A DNA stretch of 60,461 nucleotides from Streptomyces verrucosisporus (GTDB lineage: Bacteria > Actinomycetota > Actinomycetes > Streptomycetales > Streptomycetaceae). Position numbers and translations under genes: made by a program. Under the pieces are notes generated by a model. It was not told the origin of the DNA and searched no databases. It saw only the letters and a program-made list of their open reading frames with translations. Shown here in pieces: positions 1-6,850 of this stretch. Numbering within the stretch: the first letter of the stretch is position 1; each line of letters begins with the position of its first letter. The stretch covers positions 1 through 60,461 of the forward strand of contig NZ_JADEYH010000029.1 of assembly GCF_017114865.1 (NCBI RefSeq), written 5' to 3'.

Positions 1-302
1 CTGTCGGCGAGGTCCTCGGCGAGCGCGGGGGCGATCTCGCCGGCGCGGTGCTCGTTCGCGACGCGCTCGCGGGCCTGCTCGGCGGTTATGCCGAAGTCGC
101 GCTGCATGGCCTTCAGAGCGCCTGCGGGCATCTCCTCGGCGGCGCGGAGGGCGTCGGCGGTGAGGGCGGTCCCGGCGGCGGTCCTGGCGGGGGCGTCGGT
201 GGGGGACGACGTGACCGCGCCGGCGAGGGAGGGCAGGGCGGTCAGGGCGAGTGCGGTGGCGGCCAGTGCCGCACCGGTCGTGATACCACGGCTGTGGCGC
301 AT
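1..302 (-). CDS. S1-family secreted serine protease (alpha-lytic/streptogrisin type), N-terminal part
   Basis: Only the first ~100 residues are in the window; the gene runs off the left edge. The ATG start is preceded by AGGAGA. The protein opens MRHSRG followed by an alanine/leucine-rich hydrophobic stretch typical of an actinomycete export signal. Around residues 55-85 comes a segment with MQRDFGITAEQARERVANE, which matches the alpha-lytic protease prodomain family. Such proteins are secreted as zymogens, and the prodomain folds the chymotrypsin-like catalytic domain, which lies outside the window. The family is clear from the prodomain; substrate specificity and integrity of the active site cannot be judged. 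Confidence 0.8.
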   Translation of the reverse strand, partial: MRHSRGITTGAALAATALALTALPSLAGAVTSSPTDAPARTAAGTALTADALRAAEEMPAGALKAMQRDFGITAEQARERVANEHRAGEIAPALAEDLAD

Positions 303-357
303 TCGTTCTCCTCTGTTGTGGGGGGGGGAAGAGGGTTGGGGTGAACGGCACGCCCGT

Positions 358-386
358 GTTCCATGAGGGTGGCGTGCGCCTGTCAA
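358..386 (-). promoter_or_regulatory. Candidate promoter of the S1 protease gene
   Basis: On the minus strand a perfect TTGACA (plus 381-386) is followed after 17 bp by TGGAAC (plus 358-363), a weak -10. It lies about 55 bp upstream of the protease ATG. Only the -35 is strong. Confidence 0.45.
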
Positions 387-409
387 GCTAGACGTTTCGC
401 GGTATGCGG

Positions 410-427
410 GTGTCGCATATCGGACAC
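410..427. promoter_or_regulatory. Inverted repeat GTGTC-N8-GACAC upstream of the protease promoter
   Basis: The arms GTGTC (410-414) and GACAC (423-427) flank an 8-bp AT-containing centre, GCATATCG. The site is about 25 bp upstream of the putative -35, a usual position for an activator or repressor site. The cognate regulator is unknown. Confidence 0.4.
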
Positions 428-486
428 CAGAGGGAAGCAGGCACGAGACCTTCACGCGTGATCACAGGGGCGGCACCGGTCCTGGG

Positions 487-514
487 CTGTGGATTCACGG
501 CTGTGGATTCACGG
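487..514. repeat. Perfect 14-bp tandem duplication
   Basis: CTGTGGATTCACGG occurs twice head to tail (487-500 and 501-514), in the spacer between the protease promoter and the fasciclin terminator. It is probably replication slippage; no coding role is seen. Confidence 0.85.
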
Positions 515-525
515 CAGCGGAAAAG

Positions 526-567
526 GCCGCCCCGCGCGCCGGGAGAGGGAGCGGCGCGCGGGGCGGC
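526..567 (-). terminator. Strong intrinsic terminator of the fasciclin gene
   Basis: A perfect 16-bp GC stem (526-541 with 552-567) encloses a 10-nt loop. On the minus strand it is followed directly by TTTT. It lies about 75 bp past the ancestral fasciclin stop codon, so it terminates that transcript before the protease gene. Confidence 0.85.
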
Positions 568-642
568 ACGGGACCGGTGACCCCCGTGCCGGTACGCGGC
601 GGGGGCCACTGGGATCGTGGACCGGGCCCCTTTCTCAGAAGG

Positions 643-1248
643 TCACTTGGGCATCAGCACGGTGTCGACGATGTAGACGGTCGCGTTGGCGGTCGGCACG
701 TTGCCGCAGACCACCTCGGAGTCGTCGTTGACCGTGTAGGAGCCCCCGGAGCCGGAGACGGTCAGTTACTTCTTCTCCAGCAGCGTCGGGTAGGAGCCGT
801 CCTCCAGGACGGCGTTGAGGTCCTTCTCCGGGATCTTGGCGAAGGCGTCGTCGGTGGGCGCGAACACCGTGATGTTCTCGGCACTGTTGAGGGTGTCGAC
901 CAGACCGGCCTTCCGCACCGCGCTCACCAGGGTGGACAGTGCGGGGTTGTTGGACGCGGCGGTGGCCACCGGGTCGTCGGCCATGCCGTCGAAGCTGCCC
1001 TCGCCGTCCTCGGGGACGGCCTGGCAGCCGGGGCCGAACGGCTTGGAGGTGTCGGTCGCGGCCATGTCCTCGGACTCCTCCCGCGCCCCGTCGGCGGGCA
1101 TGGACCCGGCCGGCGAGGCGGACCGCGAGCCGGCCGCGCCGTCGCCGCCGTCCTCGGAGGAGCAGGCGGTCACCGACAGCGGCAGGGCCACCGCGGCGGT
1201 GACGGCGAGGGCGATGCGGCGGATGCGGCGGGTACGGATGGCGCTCAT
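643..1248 (-). pseudogene. Fasciclin-domain lipoprotein, broken by in-frame stop and internal deletion
   Basis: This is an ATG-initiated lipoprotein: a basic N-terminus, a hydrophobic segment, and a lipobox ending VTAC at about residue 29. The first half of a fasciclin (FAS1) domain follows (AENITVFAPTDDAFAKIPEK). The frame then reaches TAA at 766-768, but the same frame continues past it with a recognisable FAS1 C-terminus (VNDDSEVVCGNVPTANATVYIVDTVLMPK region) to a natural TGA at 643. About 20-25 residues that normally separate the two halves, including the YHV motif, are also missing. The locus therefore carries both a nonsense codon and an in-frame deletion. In mycobacteria the homologues MPT70/MPT83 are SigK targets, and sigK/rskA lie 3 kb away. 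A truncated 160-aa protein could still be made, but without a complete fold. Confidence 0.8.
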
Positions 1249-1306
1249 GTGGTGTGGCTCTCCTGTCGGTTCGGTTACGCGGGCCGGACGGCCCCGTTCG
1301 GGTGGC

Positions 1307-1342
1307 TTCGTTCGGGCTGGTCGGTTCGTTCGGGCTGGTCGG
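1307..1342. repeat. 18-bp perfect tandem repeat (2 copies) in the fasciclin upstream region
   Basis: TTCGTTCGGGCTGGTCGG is repeated at 1307-1324 and 1325-1342, followed by a partial third unit. It lies 60-95 bp upstream of the fasciclin start, where promoter elements would be expected. Confidence 0.85.
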
Positions 1343-1427
1343 TTCGGACGGACTGGTTCGGGCGCTCCGGCCGGACGGACTCGGCCGGTCTCGGGGGCGC
1401 GCGGCGGCGCGGCGGCGCGGCGGTGGG

Positions 1428-2690
1428 TCAGGTCACGTCGACCACCACCGAGTGCCGTCCGGTCGCGCCGTCGGGAAGGGTCCCGGCGCGCTCAGCGGTC
1501 TGCACGCGCCCGCCGCGGTCGGTGGCGCGGACCTCCAGCCGGTGCGAGCCGGGCGTGGCGTTCCACCGCCACGTCCACTGGCGCCAGGTGTCCGCGCTGT
1601 CCTCCGAGGCCAGGCGGGCGGAGCGCCAGGGCCCGTCGTCGACGCGCACCTCGACGCGGTCGATCCCGGTGTGCTGGGCCCAGGCCACGCCGCCGACGGC
1701 CACGGTCCCCGCCTTCAGGGAGGCGAGGGGCTTGGGGGTGTCGATGCGCGACTGGGTCTTGACCGGTGCCCTGGCCGCCCAGTCGCGGCGGACCCAGTAC
1801 GCGTCGTAGGCGTCGAAGGTGGTCAGTTCCAGCTCCGTCAGCCACTTGCAGGCCGAGACGTAGCCGTACAGGCCGGGCACCACCATGCGCACGGGGAAGC
1901 CGTGGTCGAAGGGGAGCGGCTCGCCGTTCATCCCGACCGCCAGCAGCGCGTCCCGGCCGTCCATGACCGTCTCCACCGGGGTGCCCAGCGTCATGCCGTC
2001 CACCGAGCGGGACACCAGCTGGTCAGCAGGCCGCCCCGGGAGGGCGGCCTGACCCCGGCCTCGCGCAGCAGCCCGGCCAGGGGCACGCCCAGCCATCGGG
2101 CGGTGCCGACGTAGGGGCCGCCGACCTGGTTGGACACGCAGGTGAGGGTGATGTCGCGCTCGACGAGCGGGCGTTCCAGCAGCTCGCGGAAGTCCAGGGC
2201 CAGCGGGCGGGCCACCCCGAGGCCGTGCAGGCGCAGCCGCCATGCTCCGGCGTCGAGGCGGGGGACGGTCAGTGCGGTGTCCACGCGGTAGAAGGCCTCG
2301 TTGGGGGTGAGGAAGGGCTTCATGCCGGGCAGCCGAAGGTCCGCGCCGGGCGGCACCGGCGGGGCCTTGGAGGCCGGGGCGGGCAGGGCCACCGATTCGC
2401 GGGAGGCGGCGGCCCGGGCGGTACCCGACGTGGTCAGGGCGCGGGCGAGCAGCCCGGAGCCGGCGGTGGCGGCGGCGGTGCCGGTGGCGGCGAGGACGAA
2501 CCCGCGCCGGTCGAACGGGGTGCGATCGCCGCTCGTCCCGGGCTCCGGTCCTTCCTCGGGTGCGCCGCCACCGGCGGTCTGTGCGTCCCCGGGCGGGGCC
2601 AGGCTTCCGGCCAGCAGGTACAGGGCCACCGCTCCGGCGGCCGCACCCGCCACCGAGGGCAGTACGCCCGCGCCGCCGACTCCGGGCCGA
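1428..2690 (-). pseudogene. Sulfite-oxidase-like molybdopterin oxidoreductase, N-truncated and frameshifted
   Basis: The translated remains contain one membrane-like segment (VLPSVAGAAAGAVALYLLAG), a linker with a Tat-like FDRRGF motif, the oxidoreductase molybdopterin-binding domain (PFLTPNEAFYRVDT; ITLTCVSNQVGGPY with its Cys ligand), and the C-terminal dimerisation domain ending VVVDVT. The upstream half and the C-terminal half are in different frames. The switch falls near 2015-2045, where GGCGGCCTGCTGACC would need one more base to restore the family sequence PADQLVSRSVDG. The ~100-residue multi-pass N-terminus usual in actinomycete homologues is also absent, and no good start precedes the surviving part; the photolyase gene ends just upstream. 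The intact protein would be a membrane-anchored, cofactor-dependent periplasmic redox enzyme. It is probably non-functional here unless the frameshift is a sequencing error. Confidence 0.75.
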
Positions 2691-2775
2691 CACGCCGCCC
2701 AGCCGCCCTCCTGACCGGAGGCCGGACCGGACGCCTGGTCAGGCGCCCTCTCCTGAGCGGCCGTTGAGTCCGGGA

Positions 2776-4146
2776 TCAGCTCAGCCCGCGGGCCCGCCTG
2801 AAGCGGGAGGCGGTGTCGGCCGGATCCACGATCGGCGGTGGGTAGCCCGTGCGGGCACGCTCCGGTGCGGGCAGCGTCCAGGGCGTGTGGACGGCCGCGC
2901 CCTCGACTCCGGCCAGTTCGGGCACCCAGCGGCGCACGTAGTCGCCCCTCGGATCGAAACGCCGCGCCTGGGAAAGGGGGTTGAGGACTCGGCCCGGGCG
3001 GGTGTCGTTGCCGGTGCCGGCCACCCACTGCCAGTTGAGCTGGTTGGCGGCGATGTCGCCGTCCACCAGCAGGTCCAGGAAGTGGGCCGCGCCCACCCGC
3101 CAGTCCGCGTAGAGCGTCTTGGCCAGGAAGCTCCCGGCCAGCAGCCGTCCCCGCCCCGGCATCCAGCCCTCGTGCCGCAACTGCCGCATGGCGGCGTCCA
3201 CGAGGGGGAAGCCGGTGCGGCCCTCGCGCCAGGCGGCGACCTCCCGCTCGTCGTCGTGCCAGCGGTCGCCGTGCGGCCGGTAGTCGCGCACGGCGGCGTC
3301 GGGCCGCGCGGCCAGCACCTGGTGGTGGAAGTCCCGCCAGGCCAGCTGCCGTACGAAGGCGTCCGCGCCCGCGCCGCCGCGCCGCCGGGCCCGGTGCACC
3401 ACCTCCGCGGGCGACAGGCAGCCGAAGTGGAGATGGGGCGAGAGCCGGGAGGTGGCGTCCGCCGCCAGGTCGTCGCCCAGCTCCGCGTAGGAGTCCAGCC
3501 TCCGGGCCGACCAGCGGGAAAGCCGCCTGCGGGCCTCGCTCTCGCCGCCCGCCGCCAGCCCCGGCGAGACGCCTTCCACGCGGGCCCGGGAGGGCACCTC
3601 CTCGCCGCGCACGCCGGCGGGCACGGGAACGGACCGGGGCGCGGCCAGCGGGGCGCGCGCCCCCGCAGCCGTCCAGCGCCGCAGATACGGGGTGAACACC
3701 GCGAAGTGGTCCCGGCCGCGCCCCGTGGGGGTCACCGCACCGGGCGCGAGGACGGTGGTGACCGCGTCGTGGACCTCCAGCGCGCACCCCGTGCCGGCCA
3801 GGACGCGGCGCAGGTCCTCCTCGCGCCGCCGCGCGTAGCGGCTGCTCCCGGCCGACAGGTGCACACAGCCGGCCCCGGTCTCCTCGACCACCCGGCGCAC
3901 CTCCCGGGCCACCGCGCCGCCGCGCACCACCAGGCGCCCGCCGCGCTCGCGCAGCCGCCCGTCGAGGTCGGCCAGGCAGTCGGCCAGGAACGCCAGGCGG
4001 TTGGGCGTGCCGAAGCCCGCCGCCCGGATGCCGGAGTCCATCACGAACAGCGGCACCACCTCGTCCGCCCCGGCCAGGGCGGCGCGCAGCGGCGGGTGGT
4101 CGTGCAGCCGCAGGTCACCGGTGAACAGCACCACCGACACGCTCAT
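2776..4146 (-). CDS. phr: DNA photolyase (cryptochrome/photolyase family)
   Basis: The product has 456 aa, starting at the ATG of MSVSVVLFTGDLRLHDHPPL rather than an upstream in-frame ATG, because GAGGAGGCGGAG precedes it directly. The Rossmann-like antenna domain fills residues 1-150 (VVPLFVMDSG, RLAFLADCLADL). The FAD domain includes TSRLSPHLHFGCLSP, FVRQLAWRDFHHQVL, GFPLVDAAMRQLRHEGWM and the WQWVAGTGND motif, all hallmarks of light-driven repair of pyrimidine dimers. Length is normal and no key motif is missing. It lies between rskA and the broken oxidoreductase, on the same strand. A 48-bp gap after rskA suggests co-transcription with the SigK operon. Confidence 0.93.
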   Translation of the reverse strand: MSVSVVLFTGDLRLHDHPPLRAALAGADEVVPLFVMDSGIRAAGFGTPNRLAFLADCLADLDGRLRERGGRLVVRGGAVAREVRRVVEETGAGCVHLSAGSSRYARRREEDLRRVLAGTGCALEVHDAVTTVLAPGAVTPTGRGRDHFAVFTPYLRRWTAAGARAPLAAPRSVPVPAGVRGEEVPSRARVEGVSPGLAAGGESEARRRLSRWSARRLDSYAELGDDLAADATSRLSPHLHFGCLSPAEVVHRARRRGGAGADAFVRQLAWRDFHHQVLAARPDAAVRDYRPHGDRWHDDEREVAAWREGRTGFPLVDAAMRQLRHEGWMPGRGRLLAGSFLAKTLYADWRVGAAHFLDLLVDGDIAANQLNWQWVAGTGNDTRPGRVLNPLSQARRFDPRGDYVRRWVPELAGVEGAAVHTPWTLPAPERARTGYPPPIVDPADTASRFRRARGLS

Positions 4147-4194
4147 CTCCGCCTCCTCGCCTTCCCGCCTCCTCACCTCGCCGCCTCCCCGCCC

Positions 4195-4980
4195 TCACGC
4201 GGCCGGGAACTCCATCACCGCCAGCGGCTCGGAGGTGGGCTGCGCCGAGCCGCCCTCCGGCTCCACGGTCACGCCCATGCCGTCCGCGCCCGCGACGGGC
4301 CCGTCCATCATGACCGCCGCCCGTCCGCCCGAGGCGTCCACCACACCGGCCGGCCGCATGGCGCCCTCGTCGTCGAACCACAGCTGGTAGACCTTGCCGG
4401 CGGGCGGCTCGGGCAGCCGCGCGGCCAGGAACGCGGCCCGGTCGCGGCTGCGGGAGACCACCACGGTGGCGCTCCCCCCGCCGGGCAGCTCACCGGCGGC
4501 GATCCGCGCGTCCGGCGCGGCCAGCAGCCCGGTCAGCTCGTCCGCCCGCCGCTGGGCCTGCTCGGCCGACTGCCGGGCGTCGCGGGCCCGGTCGTACTGC
4601 CACGCCGCGACCCCGCCCAGGGCCACGGCGGAGGCCAGGCAGGCGGCGAGCACCAGACGCGTCCGCCGCCGCGGCCGCCCGGCCCCGCCGACCGTGCTGG
4701 CGGGGGAGACGGGGGAGCCCGGGAAGCCGGCCGGCGGCCGGGCGCGGGGCGGCTCCTGGCGCACCGTCGCGACACGGCGCAGGACCTCCTCGCGCATGCC
4801 GGGCGGCGGCGCGGCCGAGGCCGCCGGCCCCAGCCGGGCGGCGGTCGCGGTCAGCTCCCGGACCTCATCGCGGCACGGGGCGCAGACGGCCAGGTGCCGC
4901 TCGAAGTCCTCGCGCTCGGGCCCGTCCAGCGCGTCGACGGCGTAGGCGCCGGTCAGGGTGTGCAGGTCGGCGACGCTCAC
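4195..4980 (-). CDS. rskA: Anti-sigma-K factor RskA
   Basis: The product has 261 aa and a GTG start overlapping the sigK stop by 4 bp (GTGA), implying translational coupling. The N-terminal zinc-finger-like anti-sigma domain has HLAVCAPCRDEV (HxxxCxxC) at about residues 35-46. A single membrane span lies near residues 110-130 (LVLAACLASAVALGGVAAW), followed by an extracytoplasmic RskA domain with the KVYQLWF...GVV signature. RskA holds SigK at the membrane and releases it after regulated proteolysis under redox change. All family features are present. Confidence 0.93.
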   Translation of the reverse strand: MSVADLHTLTGAYAVDALDGPEREDFERHLAVCAPCRDEVRELTATAARLGPAASAAPPPGMREEVLRRVATVRQEPPRARPPAGFPGSPVSPASTVGGAGRPRRRTRLVLAACLASAVALGGVAAWQYDRARDARQSAEQAQRRADELTGLLAAPDARIAAGELPGGGSATVVVSRSRDRAAFLAARLPEPPAGKVYQLWFDDEGAMRPAGVVDASGGRAAVMMDGPVAGADGMGVTVEPEGGSAQPTSEPLAVMEFPAA

Positions 4981-5564
4981 GAGGCCACCCCCAGGCAGTC
5001 GCGGAGTCGGATGAGGCCGTCGCGCAGCCGCGTCTTGGCGGTGCCCAGCGGCAGTGACAGCAGTTCGGCGACCTCCCGGTAGGTCAGCCCCCGGTAGTAG
5101 GCCAGGGTCACCGACTGGCGCTGCACCTCGGTGAGCCCGCCCATGCAGCGGCGCACCTGCTCGCGCTCCAGCCGGGCCTCGACCTGCTCGGTGACGGAGT
5201 CGAACGCCGGGGTGTGGTCCAGCAGCGCGGCCCGGTACTCGCGGTCGGAGGCGGCCTGCGCGGAGCGCACCCGGTCCACGGCCCGCCGGTGGGCGAGGGT
5301 CATCACCCAGGCCATGGCGCCGCCCCTGTCGGGCCGGAAGCGCGCGGCGGTCCGCCACACCTCCACCAGCACCTCCTGGGCGACCTCCTCCGACTGGGCC
5401 GGGTCGCGCAGCACGCTGCGCACCAGCCCCAGCACGGGGCCGCACACCGCGTCGTACACGGAGGCGAAGGCGTCCTGGTCGCCGCGGGCGACCTCGACCA
5501 GCAGTTCGTCCAGGGTGGGGTCCGGCTCGCCGGCGGGCCCGGTGATGCGCACGGTCTCCTTCAC
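4977..5564 (-). CDS. sigK: ECF sigma factor SigK
   Basis: The product has 195 aa with a GTG start preceded by GGAGGTG at ideal spacing. Sigma region 2 spans about residues 25-100 (DAFASVYDAVCGPVLGLVRSVL, EEVAQEVLVEVWRTAARF, AWVMTLAHRRAVDRVRS) and region 4 about 130-190 (LTEVQRQSVTLAYYRGLTYREVAELLSLPLGTAKTRLRDGLIRL). It sits at the head of sigK-rskA-phr. The mycobacterial orthologue directs fasciclin antigens and nearby genes. Here the matching fasciclin and molybdopterin genes are broken while the sigma/anti-sigma pair stays intact. Confidence 0.95.
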   Translation of the reverse strand: MKETVRITGPAGEPDPTLDELLVEVARGDQDAFASVYDAVCGPVLGLVRSVLRDPAQSEEVAQEVLVEVWRTAARFRPDRGGAMAWVMTLAHRRAVDRVRSAQAASDREYRAALLDHTPAFDSVTEQVEARLEREQVRRCMGGLTEVQRQSVTLAYYRGLTYREVAELLSLPLGTAKTRLRDGLIRLRDCLGVAS

Positions 5565-5635
5565 CCGGCCGCACCTCCGGCGTGCGGCGCCCGTGGCACC
5601 TGCGGCGCCTTCACCGGCTGTGGCGCGTGTGGCAT
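5561..5635 (-). CDS. Candidate 24-aa leader peptide coupled to sigK
   Basis: An ATG preceded by GGGAGG opens a 24-codon frame, MPHAPQPVKAPQVPRAPHAGG plus three residues, whose TGA overlaps the GTG of sigK. It is proline/histidine-rich with no known domain. The strong ribosome site and the start/stop overlap suggest that translation of this peptide could gate sigK translation. It could equally be chance; codon bias cannot be judged at this length. Confidence 0.45.
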   Translation of the reverse strand: MPHAPQPVKAPQVPRAPHAGGAAG

Positions 5636-5790
5636 GTGTTCCTCCCGCGAGACGGTCCTCACCCGGTGTTCGTGGCCGCCGGGGCCGCGGATTGGTCCGG
5701 GTCGGACCGGATCTCCGGGCGGTACGGCCGCCGCCCGCGGACCGCTCTCCTCGTCCCGCGCCGCCGGGGGAGGGGGCAGGAGACGCGCAC

Positions 5791-5820
5791 GCGCGGCGCG
5801 CCCCGGTGGGCGCGCCGCGC
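5791..5820 (-). terminator. Hairpin terminator after the aldo/keto reductase gene
   Basis: A perfect 13-bp GC stem (5791-5803 with 5808-5820) with the tetraloop CGGT lies 28 bp past the reductase stop. It has no U-run, as is common in Streptomyces. Confidence 0.7.
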
Positions 5821-5847
5821 GCGTACCGTACCGGCTCCGGTCCCGCC

Positions 5848-6675
5848 TCAGCCCATCTCGTCGGGGTCGGGGCCCAGCCGGGTGCCGTTGTCCAGGGTGG
5901 ACAGGCCCGTCATGTCGTCGTCGTCCAGGACGAAGGAGAAGACGTCGATGTTCTCCTCGATCCGGGAGGGAGTGGCGGACTTGGGGATCACCACGTTCCC
6001 CGTCTGCAGGTGCCAGCGCAGCACCACCTGGGCGGGGGTGCGGCCGTGCCTGCGGGCGATCTCGGCGATCACCGGGTCCTCCAGCAGCCCCCTGCCCTGA
6101 CCCAGCGGCGACCAGGCCTCGGTGGCGATGCCGTGCTCGGCGTGGAAGGCGCGGGACTCGGCCTGCGGGAGGTTGGGGTGCAGCTCGATCTGGTTGACGG
6201 CGGGGACGACCTCGGTCTCCTCCATCAGCCGCCGTAGGTGGGTGGGCTTGAAGTTGGACACGCCGATGGCCTTGGCGCGCCCGTCGGCGTGGATCTCCTC
6301 CAGCGCCTTCCAGGTCTCGACGTACCGGTCCTGCCCCGGCGCGGGCCAGTGGATGAGGTAGAGGTCGACGTAGTCCAGGCCCAGCCGCTCCAGCGAGGCG
6401 TCGAAGGCGCGCAGCGCGGCGTCGCGGCCGTGGTCGCTGTTCCAGACCTTGGTGGTCACGAAGAGCTCTTCGCGTGGCAGCCCGGACTCGGCGATCGCCT
6501 TCCCGGTGCCTTTCTCGTTCTCGTAGATCGCGGCCGTGTCGATGCTGCGGTAGCCCGAGGCGAGTGCGTGCCCGACGGCGGCGGTGGCCTCCTCGTCCGG
6601 CACCTGCCACACGCCGAAGCCGAGCTGCGGCATCCGGACGCCGTTGTTGAGGATGATGTTGGGAACGTTGCTCAC
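5848..6675 (-). CDS. Aldo/keto reductase
   Basis: The product has 275 aa and an ATG start (MSNVPNIILNNGVRMPQLGFGVWQV). It is a TIM-barrel NADPH-dependent carbonyl reductase of the DkgA/2,5-diketo-gluconate reductase type. Visible catalytic tetrad: Asp and Tyr in DTAAIYENE, Lys in FVTTKVWN, His in LYLIHWP. Cofactor-binding motifs are GVSNFKPTHL and VVIPKSATPSRI. Length is normal. It lies alone between the SigK locus and an acyl-CoA synthetase. The physiological substrate is not predictable from sequence. Confidence 0.93.
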   Translation of the reverse strand: MSNVPNIILNNGVRMPQLGFGVWQVPDEEATAAVGHALASGYRSIDTAAIYENEKGTGKAIAESGLPREELFVTTKVWNSDHGRDAALRAFDASLERLGLDYVDLYLIHWPAPGQDRYVETWKALEEIHADGRAKAIGVSNFKPTHLRRLMEETEVVPAVNQIELHPNLPQAESRAFHAEHGIATEAWSPLGQGRGLLEDPVIAEIARRHGRTPAQVVLRWHLQTGNVVIPKSATPSRIEENIDVFSFVLDDDDMTGLSTLDNGTRLGPDPDEMG

Positions 6676-6850
6676 GAGCGATCGGTCCTTGTCAGTCGGT
6701 TGGCGACACGTGTACCCGGGGCTCCAACGATCATGGCAGCGTTGTCATTCCCGCCTCGCCGCACCCCGTCGCACTCCGCCATACCCCTCCGCACCCCGCC
6801 GTACGGCTCCGGACCCGGCCCACCCGGCCCGCCCGGTCCAGCCGCCCCGC

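Noticed and set aside
577..2114. Long plus-strand frames (410, 315 and 286 codons) across the fasciclin/oxidoreductase region
   Set aside because: Composition is typical of antisense reads of GC-biased genes; no domains, and they oppose clearly recognisable families on the minus strand.
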